A DNA stretch of 64,000 nt, taken from assembly GCA_015232555.1 (NCBI GenBank), contig JADFZJ010000009.1, positions 1-64,000 on the forward strand, in the 5' to 3' direction. Each line of letters starts with the position of its first letter. Position 1 is the first letter of the stretch. Source of the stretch: Desulfamplus sp. (GTDB taxonomy: Bacteria > Desulfobacterota > Desulfobacteria > Desulfobacterales > Desulfobacteraceae). The position numbers and the translations under genes are program-made. Below, piece after piece: positions 41,367 through 50,185 of this stretch. The notes beneath the pieces are model-generated. The model searched no databases. It was not told the DNA's origin and saw nothing but the letters and a program-made list of their open reading frames with translations.

Positions 41367-42035
41367 CTACTTTTTTTCCAATATTTTCCTGCACAGTGCA
41401 ATATTTTCCAAAGCACGCCTGCCAGCTTCTGTATCAGGGTACAAGGCAAATATCTCTTCAAATCTTTTTAAAGCAGCCTTATGCTGCCCGCTTTTTAAAT
41501 AAAAGTTAGCAACATACTCTTCATGATTTGCAAGGCTCTCTTTGCATCTACTAATCTTTTTTGCAGTTTTTAGAGAGTATGGATTATCAGGAAAGCGGTT
41601 TACAAGACGTTGAAACTGTTCAATTGCCTTTTTGGCGGGAGTCTGATCTTTATCAACAGCCTCGATTCGATTGTACCAGCACATACCTGTTCTATAAATC
41701 ACATAAGGAATTGCTTCATTTTCAGGATGGAGATTTTCAAATGACTCATAATTTGCCCGTGCATCTTCATAATCTTCAAGTTTGTAATGAGCATCAGCAA
41801 TTTTAAGCTCTGCTAAAATTGCATATTTACTAAACGGATACCAATCTCTTAAGGTTGTAAAAGATTTGATCGCTTTTTTGTAATTTTCTTCTCTAAATTC
41901 AAGACTTCCCTGAGTTGCAAGCTCTTTTGCACTTTTTTCCATCTCATGATCTTCTGAGCTAAACCATGAGCAGCCAGAGACAAACATCAGAATAGATAAT
42001 AAAATTGCAATTAGGAGAGGAACATTAATTTTCAT
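41367..42035 (-). CDS. bamD: Outer membrane assembly lipoprotein BamD
   Basis: A 222-residue TPR lipoprotein that works with BamA to insert outer-membrane proteins. The lipobox FVSGC follows a hydrophobic signal, and five TPR-like repeats are visible (EENYKKAIKSFTTLRDWYPF is one). ATG 42035 (MKINVPLL) starts the signal directly; an ATG four codons earlier is possible. It lies 49 bp upstream of the ABC permease on the same strand. No other bam gene is near. Confidence 0.88.
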   Translation of the reverse strand: MKINVPLLIAILLSILMFVSGCSWFSSEDHEMEKSAKELATQGSLEFREENYKKAIKSFTTLRDWYPFSKYAILAELKIADAHYKLEDYEDARANYESFENLHPENEAIPYVIYRTGMCWYNRIEAVDKDQTPAKKAIEQFQRLVNRFPDNPYSLKTAKKISRCKESLANHEEYVANFYLKSGQHKAALKRFEEIFALYPDTEAGRRALENIALCRKILEKK

Positions 42036-42056
42036 TATTTGCACCATAACTTAAAT

Positions 42057-42098
42057 CAAAAAAGAATAAACTGAAGAACCCCAGCTTATTCTTTTTTG
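42057..42098 (-). terminator. Terminator-like hairpin after trxB
   Basis: A 17-bp stem with one mismatch, CAAAAAAGAATAAxCTG pairing across an 8-nt GGGTTCTT loop, between the trxB stop and the bamD start. The A/T-rich arms give a T-run on the minus strand, so it can end the trxA-trxB transcript. Confidence 0.65.
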
Positions 42099-42112
42099 AT
42101 AATTGACGGGTT

Positions 42113-42173
42113 ATATTTTTTTATTCAGGAATTTTAATCCAACAAGAATGGCAGCGAAGCTGCTTATGTTCTA
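42113..42173. repeat. Dispersed repeat, copy 1
   Basis: The segment around AATCCAACAAGAATGGCAGC and ending CTTATGTT resembles 57077-57132 (AATCCAATAATAATTGCAAT ... CTTATGTT) at roughly 70% of positions by eye. Both copies lie between minus-strand genes. Function unknown; possibly an old mobile palindromic element. Confidence 0.4.
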
Positions 42174-42184
42174 TTTAATGGATA

Positions 42185-43147
42185 TTAATCCTGCAAATTA
42201 TCAATATAATGTTCGGCAGACATTACAGCAATAGCAGCATCGCCAACAGCAGTCGCAATCTGTTTAAGTTGCGTTGTTCTTACATCACCAGCAGCAAAAA
42301 TACCAGGAATAGAAGTCTCCATACGTTCGTTGGTATGGATAAAACCGCCGTCATCCATTTTAAGACTCTTAGAGGCATTAATATTGATGTCTGAATTAAG
42401 AGAATCTTTCAGAAAGTCAGTGTTAGGATTAATTCCAACCCATATAAAACAGCCGTCAGCCTTGATATTTTTCTCTTCACCTGTTTTCACATGCTTGATT
42501 TTCACATTTTCAACTGAGAAAAAACCATCCATACCTGACACCACAGAATCCCAGACAAATTCAATCTTGTCATTTTTAAACGCCCGCTCCTGAAGTATCT
42601 TGGTAGCTCTAAGTTCACTGCGTCTATGTACCAAATAGACCTTTTTTGCAAACCGTGTAAGGAAAATTGACTCCTGAACAGCGGTATCACCACCACCTAC
42701 AGCAACAACGGTCTTATCTCTAAAAAATGGTCCGTCACAGGTAGCACAAAAAGAGACGCCTTTACCCATAAATTTTGCTTCTCCAACATTGAGCTTTCGA
42801 GGTGATGCACCAGACGCAATAATAACAGCTTTTGTGGTTATTTTTCTTTTGTTATTAAGATGAATTGTCTTGCACTCTCCATCAGCTTCAATAGCAGTAA
42901 CATCTTCAGACTCAATCGTAAGCCCTAAGTTCTTTGCCTGATTGAGCATTTTATCACCCAAATCATAACCACTGATACCGTCTGGAAAGCCTGGATAATT
43001 TTCAATCCAGTCAGAAACAATCACCTGACCGCCAGGTGCTGACTTTTCGTAAAGCACAACATTCATCCTTGCTCTGGCAGCATATATTCCTGCTGTAAGT
43101 CCTGCTGGTCCGCCGCCAATTATCACAAGTTCGTAATCAGTTTGCAT
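42185..43147 (-). CDS. trxB: Thioredoxin-disulfide reductase
   Basis: A 320-residue FAD enzyme that uses NADPH (or NADH/ferredoxin in some anaerobes) to reduce thioredoxin. FAD motif GGGPAGLTAG near residue 11, redox pair Cys134-x-x-Cys137 in CATCDGPFF, pyridine-nucleotide motif GGGDTAVQE and the C-terminal AAGDVRTTQLKQ are all in place. It lies 23 bp downstream of trxA, forming a thioredoxin operon. Confidence 0.96.
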   Translation of the reverse strand: MQTDYELVIIGGGPAGLTAGIYAARARMNVVLYEKSAPGGQVIVSDWIENYPGFPDGISGYDLGDKMLNQAKNLGLTIESEDVTAIEADGECKTIHLNNKRKITTKAVIIASGASPRKLNVGEAKFMGKGVSFCATCDGPFFRDKTVVAVGGGDTAVQESIFLTRFAKKVYLVHRRSELRATKILQERAFKNDKIEFVWDSVVSGMDGFFSVENVKIKHVKTGEEKNIKADGCFIWVGINPNTDFLKDSLNSDININASKSLKMDDGGFIHTNERMETSIPGIFAAGDVRTTQLKQIATAVGDAAIAVMSAEHYIDNLQD

Positions 43148-43170
43148 TTAATTTCAAATTCCTGTTATAT

Positions 43171-43497
43171 TTACAGAAGAGCGTCCATTGCCTGTTCTAA
43201 TTTTGCCTTTGCAACCATGCCTGTTATCTGTTCAACTATCTGGCCGTTTTTGAAAAAAATAAGCGTTGGTATTGCCTGAATGCCATATTTCGTTGGAGAC
43301 TGAGGGTTTTCATCAACATTAACCTTTACAAATTTAATTTTTCCTGAATATGTCTGCTCAAGAGCCTCAATAGTAGGTGCAATAGCTCTGCATGGTCCGC
43401 ACCATGGAGCCCAGAAATCAACCATTACTGGTAAACTTGATTTAATAACTTCATTCTCAAAGGCAGCATCATCTATTTCTATAATATTTCCTGACAT
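43171..43497 (-). CDS. trxA: Thioredoxin
   Basis: A 108-residue thioredoxin with the redox motif WCGPC (Cys33 and Cys36), DFWAPWCG and the cis-Pro in AIPTLIFF. It reduces protein disulfides in the cytoplasm and is recycled by the TrxB encoded just downstream. AGGAGA before the ATG. The 186-bp upstream region is A/T-rich and divergent to purN; it should hold both promoters but no clear boxes were fixed. Confidence 0.96.
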   Translation of the reverse strand: MSGNIIEIDDAAFENEVIKSSLPVMVDFWAPWCGPCRAIAPTIEALEQTYSGKIKFVKVNVDENPQSPTKYGIQAIPTLIFFKNGQIVEQITGMVAKAKLEQAMDALL

Positions 43498-43740
43498 TTA
43501 TCTTCTCCTTATGTTATGTTAGGTTAATCAAGAACTCTTATTTAAATCAAACAACTGTTTCTCTTTAATGGTGTTTAAAAAAACTATTTTTATAAAAATA
43601 ACTTTATTTATATTTATGATTTTTATTACAATACGGTATTTTATTAAAAGTTGACTATATTAAAAAAACTATTTTTTTAATATATGAGTTTAGTTATCCT
43701 TTGTCAATATAATGAAAAATTCCTTTTAAAGGAGGTTCGC

Positions 43741-44502
43741 ATGAGAAAAAAAATCAAAATTGGCACACTTGTATCTGGCGGCGGAACAAATTTGCAGGCA
43801 ATAATTGACAGTTGTGCAGATGAAAAAATTGATGCAGAGATTCTCTTTACTGGTTCTGATGTTCCGGGAGTAAAGGGGCTTGAACGTGCACAGAAAGCGG
43901 GTATCGAGACTTTTGTTGTTGATTACAGAAAGATACTAAAAAGAGCTAAAGAAAATCCATCATCGTTAGTTCTACCAGATGATTTCAATATTGAGGAGAT
44001 AAAAGCAAAACAACGGCTTATAAATAAAAGAGAGGAAATTCAAAAAATTGAGTTTTTCTTAAAAACAAGAGCAGTAGCAGAAAGAGAGCTTCTTGATAAA
44101 ATTCTTCCATATAAACTTGATCTTCTTGTGCTTGCTGGTTTTATGAGAACTCTTACGCCATATTTTATTGATCGCATCAACAATGATATTTTATATAATA
44201 TAGACTTAAACAACACTAAGTCTATATATCACAAATATAAAATAATGAATATCCATCCAGCCATCTTGCCAGCATTTCCTGGAACTGACGGTTATGGAGA
44301 TACATTCAGATATGGATGCAAGGTCGGGGGCTGTACTGTCCATTATATAGATTATGGAGAAGATTCAGGACCAATTATTGGACAGCGTGCATTTCAGATT
44401 GAAGATGGAGATACTCTTGAAATTGTAAAGCAAAAAGGGCTTGCATTGGAGTGGCAGTTGTATCCTGAGTGTATTCAAAAATTTGCTCTGGGTATGGTTT
44501 AA
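43741..44502 (+). CDS. purN: Phosphoribosylglycinamide formyltransferase, long form
   Basis: A 253-residue GART, making formyl-GAR in purine synthesis with 10-formyl-tetrahydrofolate. Seen: IGTLVSGGGTNLQAIID, LLVLAGFMRTLTPYF, MNIHPAILPAFPG with catalytic Asn and His, and DYGEDSGPIIGQ with the catalytic Asp. It is about 50 residues longer than usual PurN because of a charged segment near 65-105 and a second near 135-155. The substrate loop reads GTDGYGDTFRYGCKVGG, a variant I associate with Desulfobacterota. ATG 43741 follows AAAGGAGG and starts the conserved part. Confidence 0.9.
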   Translation: MRKKIKIGTLVSGGGTNLQAIIDSCADEKIDAEILFTGSDVPGVKGLERAQKAGIETFVVDYRKILKRAKENPSSLVLPDDFNIEEIKAKQRLINKREEIQKIEFFLKTRAVAERELLDKILPYKLDLLVLAGFMRTLTPYFIDRINNDILYNIDLNNTKSIYHKYKIMNIHPAILPAFPGTDGYGDTFRYGCKVGGCTVHYIDYGEDSGPIIGQRAFQIEDGDTLEIVKQKGLALEWQLYPECIQKFALGMV

Positions 44503-44633
44503 CTAAATAAGTGGAATGACGATTGCTCTTTGGGGAAGCATAATTCGAATCAAAAAATTTCTATCATCATCCCTTTAATTCATTTATAATGCTAAACAAT
44601 TAACGGCTGAAACAAAAGCCAATTTATCAACTG

Positions 44634-46457
44634 ATGGAAAAAATGCAAATGCGTATCGTTCAAAGAAAATTTATAATGGGTTTACAATCGGTTATAATTA
44701 CTATTTTTATCTTGCTATCAGGAGTGTTTATCCCCGATAAAATTATGGCTGACCTCAATAAGGAGCAAACCCAGCTTCAAGTATTGCAATCCTTAAACCT
44801 GATTGCGGTCTCTTTGACTCATATAATGACTTACAACGACAAGATGGTTCTTGACCAAGAATACAATACCATCATCAATAACTTGAATTTGAGTAATATT
44901 CCTGATGCCGATATAATCACGTTGCTTCAGGAACTTATGGATCTGCTAACAAGTTCTAAAATTCAAGAGCAGGAACGAGAACACCTCTTGAGTCGATTTG
45001 ATAAAAATGTCCAGAACGAGCTTAAAAATAGAGTTAGATCACGAATTTTAGATACTGACCTATTTATCAACCCTTATACTACCATTTTATCTGCTGTACT
45101 ATCTACAGGGTCATTTTATTTCAATTACCGAGCCCAAATGGATGCTTATGCTAAAGAGAAAGACGAAGGGAAATGGGCACTTGAAGCAAAAACCATGCAG
45201 GGACTTAATAATTTTTACAAGAAGCTGCTAAAATATTCATGGGAGTTGATGAGGCGATATAATTTTCCTGATGAATGGAGATTAGATGAAAAACAGATCA
45301 GTGATTATACGGCTATTTTAAAGGAACCAGAGCTTGATCTGCGGTATCGAAAATTAGAGCGGATTGAAAACAGTTTCCAAAAATTTCCTCCTTATTGGTA
45401 TTACCGAGGTCAAGCGGCTCACGAAATCGGTAAAAATGAGGAGGCATTTAATTGCTTCAACCAATTTCAGCAAATACATCAAGGAATATTGAGAAAAGAT
45501 CCTTATGCTGCATCTGTTGCCATGTACAAAACTATGCTAAAAGTGGAACACGCGGAAGCAGACCCAAACATGATTAAAAGAGATTTGGATTTAATTTTAT
45601 CTAATTCAGATGATGCTGATTGGGGGAATATACTTTTTGCTGCTCTTCAGTATGCACGTATGGGCGATTCTGATACGGCGGGTAAGCTTATTCTGCGTAA
45701 TTTGGATAACGGGCATATCGCCTTCATAGACTCTCCTGATATGATCCGAAGAGTGGGTCCAGCTTTACTGCTGAACGCTAAACCTGAACTCTTCAATCGC
45801 ATCATGGACATGATACTAAATAATGACAAGGTGAAGAATTATGATCTGCTGTGGCTTTACGGGCAAATTAGGAACAGTGATATTTTAAAAAGGATACAGC
45901 CTGAATTTGACCGAGTGTTGTTGCAGACTACGGATAAGTCCATTTTTAATCCGCTCAATCTTTTTAAGGGCAACAATATTTCACTTTTTTTGCCAACACG
46001 CTGGATGGCTGAAAATTCGTTAGTAACATTGCAATTAAATAGTGAAACACGGGAGAAAGAATTCAATCCTGTCGATGCCGCCGTGATGCCTAACTTACCA
46101 GAAATGACTGTATTGACATTTGAAAATGTATTGCCGATAAAAACATTTATAAAGAAAAAACATTCTGCTGAGATATCCATCTCTTTAGTTCGCGAAAAAC
46201 TTGATGGGGACAAGACAGAAATAGAAGGCTACGATATAAAACTGGTCTTCCAATCCCAAATCATTGGCTCTGATGAACAATTATCAAAAATGGTAAAATA
46301 TACTAATAATCTCTTTAAAGTGGGTAATCCAAACATTGCTACTGAAAAAATAGAGAAGGATCCAGATGATTTGACAGTTTGGTTCAATAAAGAAAAAATC
46401 ATCTTAAACGGTGAATCTTTCGGGTGGAGCGATGACGGGGTTACCATATCTAAGTAA
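44634..46457 (+). CDS. Large hypothetical protein with signal/anchor and helical repeats
   Basis: A 607-residue protein I cannot assign. A hydrophobic segment at about residues 17-37 (SVIITIFILLSGVFIPDKI) is a signal or anchor; a second weaker one is near 148-165. The central 250 residues are helical with TPR-like units (YYRGQAAHEIGKNEEAFNCFNQF). The last 130 residues are strand-rich. This looks like a periplasmic or membrane-facing scaffold. No strong ribosome-binding site precedes the first ATG. It stands alone on the plus strand, converging with an SH3 gene. Confidence 0.7.
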   Translation: MEKMQMRIVQRKFIMGLQSVIITIFILLSGVFIPDKIMADLNKEQTQLQVLQSLNLIAVSLTHIMTYNDKMVLDQEYNTIINNLNLSNIPDADIITLLQELMDLLTSSKIQEQEREHLLSRFDKNVQNELKNRVRSRILDTDLFINPYTTILSAVLSTGSFYFNYRAQMDAYAKEKDEGKWALEAKTMQGLNNFYKKLLKYSWELMRRYNFPDEWRLDEKQISDYTAILKEPELDLRYRKLERIENSFQKFPPYWYYRGQAAHEIGKNEEAFNCFNQFQQIHQGILRKDPYAASVAMYKTMLKVEHAEADPNMIKRDLDLILSNSDDADWGNILFAALQYARMGDSDTAGKLILRNLDNGHIAFIDSPDMIRRVGPALLLNAKPELFNRIMDMILNNDKVKNYDLLWLYGQIRNSDILKRIQPEFDRVLLQTTDKSIFNPLNLFKGNNISLFLPTRWMAENSLVTLQLNSETREKEFNPVDAAVMPNLPEMTVLTFENVLPIKTFIKKKHSAEISISLVREKLDGDKTEIEGYDIKLVFQSQIIGSDEQLSKMVKYTNNLFKVGNPNIATEKIEKDPDDLTVWFNKEKIILNGESFGWSDDGVTISK

Positions 46458-46500
46458 CCTTCAAGTGTGAAATGATAGTTTGTTTCACTATAACTCAGGG

Positions 46501-46926
46501 TTATCCAAATTTAGAATTGTTAGGTGTAACCTGACCTTCAATCAAAAAATTGTGTATCTGTGCGTCAGATATGGTGATAGCCTCCATCTTGTTAATCCAT
46601 GTAAAATCAGCCTTTGGATTTCTGGATTTATACTGCTGTTCCACCTGTTTATTGAATCCTTTGCCTGCAAGGGCAAGTTCATCTCCAGTTGCTGAGTGCC
46701 CATCACTTAAACCTCCAGATTTAAGTTTAATGGCTTTTTCTGATAGTGCAGAATTATGAATCCATCCTCTCTGCCCTGTGCGAACAACACGCACATTCGA
46801 CCAGCCGTTTGATTCACTTGAGATCTCGACTGCCTCTCCATAATTGATATTTGTGAGCAATTGACTGATAAAAGAGGGCTGAGAACGCAAAGCTCCCTGT
46901 TTCACAATAACATTAGACATTTTCAT
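46501..46926 (-). CDS. SH3-like domain protein without signal peptide
   Basis: A 141-residue protein with one bacterial SH3 domain at residues 5-62 (VIVKQGALRSQPSFISQLL to RGWIHNSALSE) and a C-terminal part (KGFNKQVEQQYKSRNPKADF, then a strand pair) seen in envelope SH3 proteins that, as I remember, are often paired with M48 peptidases. Those relatives have a signal peptide; here the domain starts at residue 4, so either the protein is cytoplasmic or the gene has lost its 5' end. It lies upstream of nothing obvious and converges on the 607-residue gene. Confidence 0.68.
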   Translation of the reverse strand: MKMSNVIVKQGALRSQPSFISQLLTNINYGEAVEISSESNGWSNVRVVRTGQRGWIHNSALSEKAIKLKSGGLSDGHSATGDELALAGKGFNKQVEQQYKSRNPKADFTWINKMEAITISDAQIHNFLIEGQVTPNNSKFG

Positions 46927-47031
46927 ATTAAACTTACCTCCTTTTATTAAAGATAGACCATTTTCATTTGGTAATTTGTAATTATGCTTTTAAATTATTT
47001 TGTAATTATGGCTTTAAGCTATTTAAAATAT

Positions 47032-47349
47032 TTACGATAACAGAGTATCCACCTCATCATTAATTCTTTGAATTTGACTGACCAGAGCATCTGAGCCTCC
47101 CTCTTTTGCTGAAACTAAAGACTCTCCCCACTTTTGAAGCATTTTGGTATCAATTCGTCTGAGGGTGTTATCCCTTGACCACTCTCTGCCAATTCTTTCC
47201 CCAAGCATCTCAAGTTGTTGATGCAGTTTCTCTTTTTCAGGTGAAATAAAAGGTTTCATTATTTCTTTCATTTGACCTTTCCAACCCTTAACCAAGAGAG
47301 TTCCATCTTGAAACTTTTTAAACCAATCTCCCTCTTCTTTGCTATACAT
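47032..47349 (-). CDS. Hypothetical 105-residue helical protein
   Basis: A soluble, highly charged, helical protein with no known family. The first 25 residues read YSKEEGDWFKKFQDGTLLV; the rest is amphipathic helix rich in Lys/Glu with Trp residues, ending INDEVDTLLS. Its ATG overlaps the stop of a preceding interrupted small ORF (47342-47479) by 8 bases, typical of coupled genes. It lies 105 bp upstream of the SH3 gene on the same strand and may share a transcript. Confidence 0.6.
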   Translation of the reverse strand: MYSKEEGDWFKKFQDGTLLVKGWKGQMKEIMKPFISPEKEKLHQQLEMLGERIGREWSRDNTLRRIDTKMLQKWGESLVSAKEGGSDALVSQIQRINDEVDTLLS

Positions 47350-47479
47350 AAATAACTCCTTTACTCAATACGTTGACAAACCACTCCATATTTGAGAAAT
47401 CACTCGAACCATTGCTGTTATATGCCTTAACCGCCTCATAAAAAGCAAACTATTTTCCGTCAAATGTGATTTTGACCAT
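47342..47479 (-). pseudogene. Small ORF interrupted by one in-frame TAG
   Basis: On the minus strand, from ATG at 47477-47479: MVKITFDGK, a TAG at 47450-47452, then FAFYEAVKAYNSNG on to VNVLSKGVIYV and a stop that overlaps the start of the 105-residue gene. The sequence on both sides of the TAG reads as one sensible 45-residue protein; a GAG-to-TAG change would explain it. The region 47480-47652 upstream shows nothing further. Confidence 0.4.
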
Positions 47480-47652
47480 GATATTAGTAGCCCACCGATA
47501 GATGGCAATGCTCGAAGCATTTGGGGCTGTAAATTTTTAAGGGATGAAGTATTTTTTTTTCATAAGGTGCTCACAATACCCTGATTATAGGGGAATATAC
47601 AAAATTAATAATCGTCGAAAGTAGCCCTTTTTTCTCAAAATCCCTGAAAAAT

Positions 47653-48090
47653 TTACAGTCCGAATAAATTCAAATCCATATCCGTTATCCAAGGAGATAG
47701 AAGCTCCAACTCATTTGGTCTTGCTTCTCTCCATAAAGCGGAAAAGAGCTTTTTATCTGATACATGCGAAGCAGAACGGATATTGGCAACAATAAGCTCG
47801 TCAACTCCAGATAATGGGTTTGAGATTATTTCTGACCATAATGTTTTTTCAATATCGATATTAAACTCTTCTGATATCACTCTCGCAAAATTATGGATAT
47901 AATTTTTAAGAGAAGTTCCCCTGCCCCTGTTTTTTAAAATAACAGCATACAGTTTAAGATATATAATTTTTGGATTATCAGATGAAAGGTCAATAATACG
48001 CATCCTGTAAGAACCTGGCCACCAGCAGATAGGCTGATTCCCGTCTGTGCTTTTGCCATCCCATTCATATATTCCATCGTATAAAATCAT
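47653..48090 (-). CDS. Hypothetical 145-residue protein
   Basis: A soluble protein with an N-terminal strand-rich part (YDGIYEWDGKSTDGNQPICW, RMRIIDLSS) and a helical C-terminus. No family recognised; it has the look of small immunity or effector-associated proteins, but that is only an impression. It ends in DMDLNLFGL. It precedes the interrupted small ORF and the 105-residue gene on the same strand. The ribosome-binding site is weak. Confidence 0.55.
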   Translation of the reverse strand: MILYDGIYEWDGKSTDGNQPICWWPGSYRMRIIDLSSDNPKIIYLKLYAVILKNRGRGTSLKNYIHNFARVISEEFNIDIEKTLWSEIISNPLSGVDELIVANIRSASHVSDKKLFSALWREARPNELELLSPWITDMDLNLFGL

Positions 48091-48136
48091 AAAATTTCGC
48101 CTAAAAGTTTTTTATTTAGTAGCTTGGGCTTAATAC

Positions 48137-48306
48137 TGTGAGCAGCCATACAATTTGGTATACTTTAGAGATAGTCAAAAAAACAAAAATAAAGGAGGGG
48201 ATATGCTGCTCACAGATAAGAAGAATTTATCAGAATTGAGTTTCACTGGAAAGAAGTTTATTCGTCAAACGGGATTAAGAGCCTGAATATTTAAACAGGC
48301 TCTTAA
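48137..48306 (+). other. 27-codon ORF between inverted repeats and a hairpin
   Basis: Within the 370-bp gap before the TetR gene. TGTGAGCAGC (48137-48146) and GCTGCTCACA (48205-48214) are a perfect 10-bp inverted repeat. Between them lie TATACT (a -10 candidate near 48159) and AAGGAGGGG. An ATG at 48203 opens MLLTDKKNLSELSFTGKK and stops at 48286, inside an 11-bp stem (48275-48285 / 48296-48306). It may be a leader peptide, a tiny protein, or the left end of a lost insertion sequence whose transposase start survives. Confidence 0.45.
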
Positions 48307-48407
48307 TCTTAAGCATATTTCTAAAAAAACAACTTTAGAACACCACCTATTAATCAGATACTCACATGATTTATGGTTTTTTTCTTGTCTCTACTCTCAA
48401 TGCGTGA

Positions 48408-48423
48408 TATTTGTTTACAAATA
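48408..48423. promoter_or_regulatory. Palindrome upstream of the TetR gene
   Basis: TATTTGT TT ACAAATA is a perfect 7-bp inverted repeat with a 2-bp centre, 38 bp before the GTG start of the TetR-type gene. The size and place fit an autoregulatory operator. Confidence 0.45.
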
Positions 48424-48461
48424 ATAGTAACATTCACACATTAATATCAGGAGGTCATTTA

Positions 48462-49076
48462 GTGAATACAGAATCAAAGTTTGCTGAATTAAAAGAGAAG
48501 GAGCGGGAGGCAAGGAAACAGATTATTATAGATTCTGCTTTATCTCTTTTTGCAAAAAAACCGTTTTATGACGTGGGAATGAGGGATGTTGCAGATGAAG
48601 CAGGAGTTTCTCCTGCAACACTTTATAGATATTTTCCAAGTCAGGAAGAGCTGTTTGTTGAAGCATTTATACAGGATATTTCTGCAGTAAGTCTTGAATT
48701 TGAAAATATGGTAAAAAAAGATCAGCCAGCAACAATTGAGGAGTTCGCCACCACCTATGTTGATCATCTGTTTCAAAATGAATCAACATTTCAGATGATG
48801 ACCTATATTCTGCTTAAAGAGCACCTTGACAAGTCAGCTTTGGCAAAATTTGGCTCTGTTACAAGAATTTTTTTCGATACGTTTGAGCGTCTGCTTAGGC
48901 GGTATGGGACAGAGAATGATGTCAGAATGTATGTTCATGCGTTTATTGCATCAATGACAGGCATTATAATGACTTTTAGAAATCACCCTGTGAAAGAAAA
49001 AGATGCTATAAGAGAACATATCCTTAAAATAACAAGACTCACTGCTGATCTTTTCAGCAACAAACTTATAAAATAG
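48462..49076 (+). CDS. TetR family transcriptional regulator
   Basis: A 204-residue regulator. The N-terminal helix-turn-helix reads KQIIIDSALSLFAKKPFYDV, MRDVADEAGVSPATLYRYFPSQEELF. The C-terminal ligand domain is generic, so the effector is unknown; many relatives in this group respond to acyl-CoA. The GTG at 48462 follows CAGGAGGT with good spacing and is preferred to a start 17 codons upstream. A perfect palindrome lies in its leader. No obvious target is adjacent, but a TetR-type site is present upstream of the acyl-CoA dehydrogenase at 6939. Confidence 0.9.
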   Translation: MNTESKFAELKEKEREARKQIIIDSALSLFAKKPFYDVGMRDVADEAGVSPATLYRYFPSQEELFVEAFIQDISAVSLEFENMVKKDQPATIEEFATTYVDHLFQNESTFQMMTYILLKEHLDKSALAKFGSVTRIFFDTFERLLRRYGTENDVRMYVHAFIASMTGIIMTFRNHPVKEKDAIREHILKITRLTADLFSNKLIK

Positions 49077-49199
49077 CAGTAAATGTTAGGCTTTCATTTT
49101 AGGAACCGATTTTCTGCTGAAATCGTGAAATTTTGACCTGATAATGAAAATAATCTTACAGTTAAAATAAAAGAGAACAGGGGTAAAAATATAGATACA

Positions 49200-50174
49200 A
49201 TGGATCGAATAAGAGACCGAGTAGAATCAAAGCACCTACTTATAAGCAGTATAAAAAAAGAGATAAGCAAGGAGATTGTCGGACAGCACAAACTTGTTGA
49301 TGCCCTTTTGATTGGGCTTTTATCTGGCGGGCATGTATTGATTGAAGGCGTACCTGGACTTGCCAAGACCAGTGCTGTCAAAGCCCTTGCATCAACTGTG
49401 CAGGCAAAATTCAAGAGAATTCAGTTTACACCCGATCTTCTGCCTGCTGATCTTGTGGGTACTGAGGTTTACAGACCAAAAACAGGCGATTTTGTTACAC
49501 GCAAGGGACCTCTTTTTAACAATATTATCCTTGCAGATGAGATTAACCGTGCCCCTTCCAAAGTTCAGTCTGCTCTTTTAGAGGCAATGCAGGAAAAACA
49601 GGTAACTATCGGTGATGAGACATATCTCTTACCCGATCCCTTTTTGGTGCTTGCAACCCAGAACCCAATTGAACAGGAGGGAACCTATACGCTACCTGAA
49701 GCTCAGGTTGATCGTTTTATGCTTAAAGTGCTGATTGACTATCCTGATAGAAATCAGGAGTTGGAAATTCTAAAGAAGAGTGAGTTTGAACAAAAGCAGA
49801 CCATTGAACCTGTGATCTCTCCTGAACAGCTTCGAGAGATGGCTGAGATAATCAAGGAAATTTATGTTGATGACAAGCTCAAAGAGTATATTGTCAATCT
49901 TGTTTTTGCCACAAGAGAACCTCTAAAATATGGCATGGACATTGGCAACTATGTGGAGTTTGGAGCATCTCCAAGGGCAACTCTTTTTCTTGCTCAAGCT
50001 GCAAGAGTGACAGCATTCCTACAGGGCAGAGCATACATAACTCCACAAGATATAAAAATTATCGCACCAGATGTCTTGCGTCACAGAATTATCCTCTCAT
50101 TTGAGGCAGAAGCAGAACAGATAACAACTGACCAGATTATTAAATCTGTTTTTGATTCGGTTGAGGTGCCTTGA
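49200..50174 (+). CDS. MoxR family AAA+ ATPase
   Basis: A 324-residue MoxR-type chaperone ATPase. Walker A is GVPGLAKTS near 55, Walker B LADEINRAP near 105, sensor and arginine-finger segments ATQNPIEQEGTYTLPEAQ and DRFMLK follow, and GASPRATLFLAQAAR is the C-terminal lid. MoxR proteins help assemble metalloenzymes or envelope complexes and are normally followed by DUF58 and vWA genes; here the next gene, ackA, converges with an 11-bp gap, so the usual partners are missing at this site. A vWA protein is encoded at 23975-25222 but not linked. Confidence 0.93.
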   Translation: MDRIRDRVESKHLLISSIKKEISKEIVGQHKLVDALLIGLLSGGHVLIEGVPGLAKTSAVKALASTVQAKFKRIQFTPDLLPADLVGTEVYRPKTGDFVTRKGPLFNNIILADEINRAPSKVQSALLEAMQEKQVTIGDETYLLPDPFLVLATQNPIEQEGTYTLPEAQVDRFMLKVLIDYPDRNQELEILKKSEFEQKQTIEPVISPEQLREMAEIIKEIYVDDKLKEYIVNLVFATREPLKYGMDIGNYVEFGASPRATLFLAQAARVTAFLQGRAYITPQDIKIIAPDVLRHRIILSFEAEAEQITTDQIIKSVFDSVEVP

Positions 50175-50185
50175 TCATACCGATA

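Noticed and set aside
47450-47452. TAG read as pyrrolysine
   Set aside because: No pyl genes or other in-frame TAG proteins are seen in the window; a simple nonsense change is more likely.
48137-48286. Intact insertion sequence
   Set aside because: No transposase frame and no matching right end are present.
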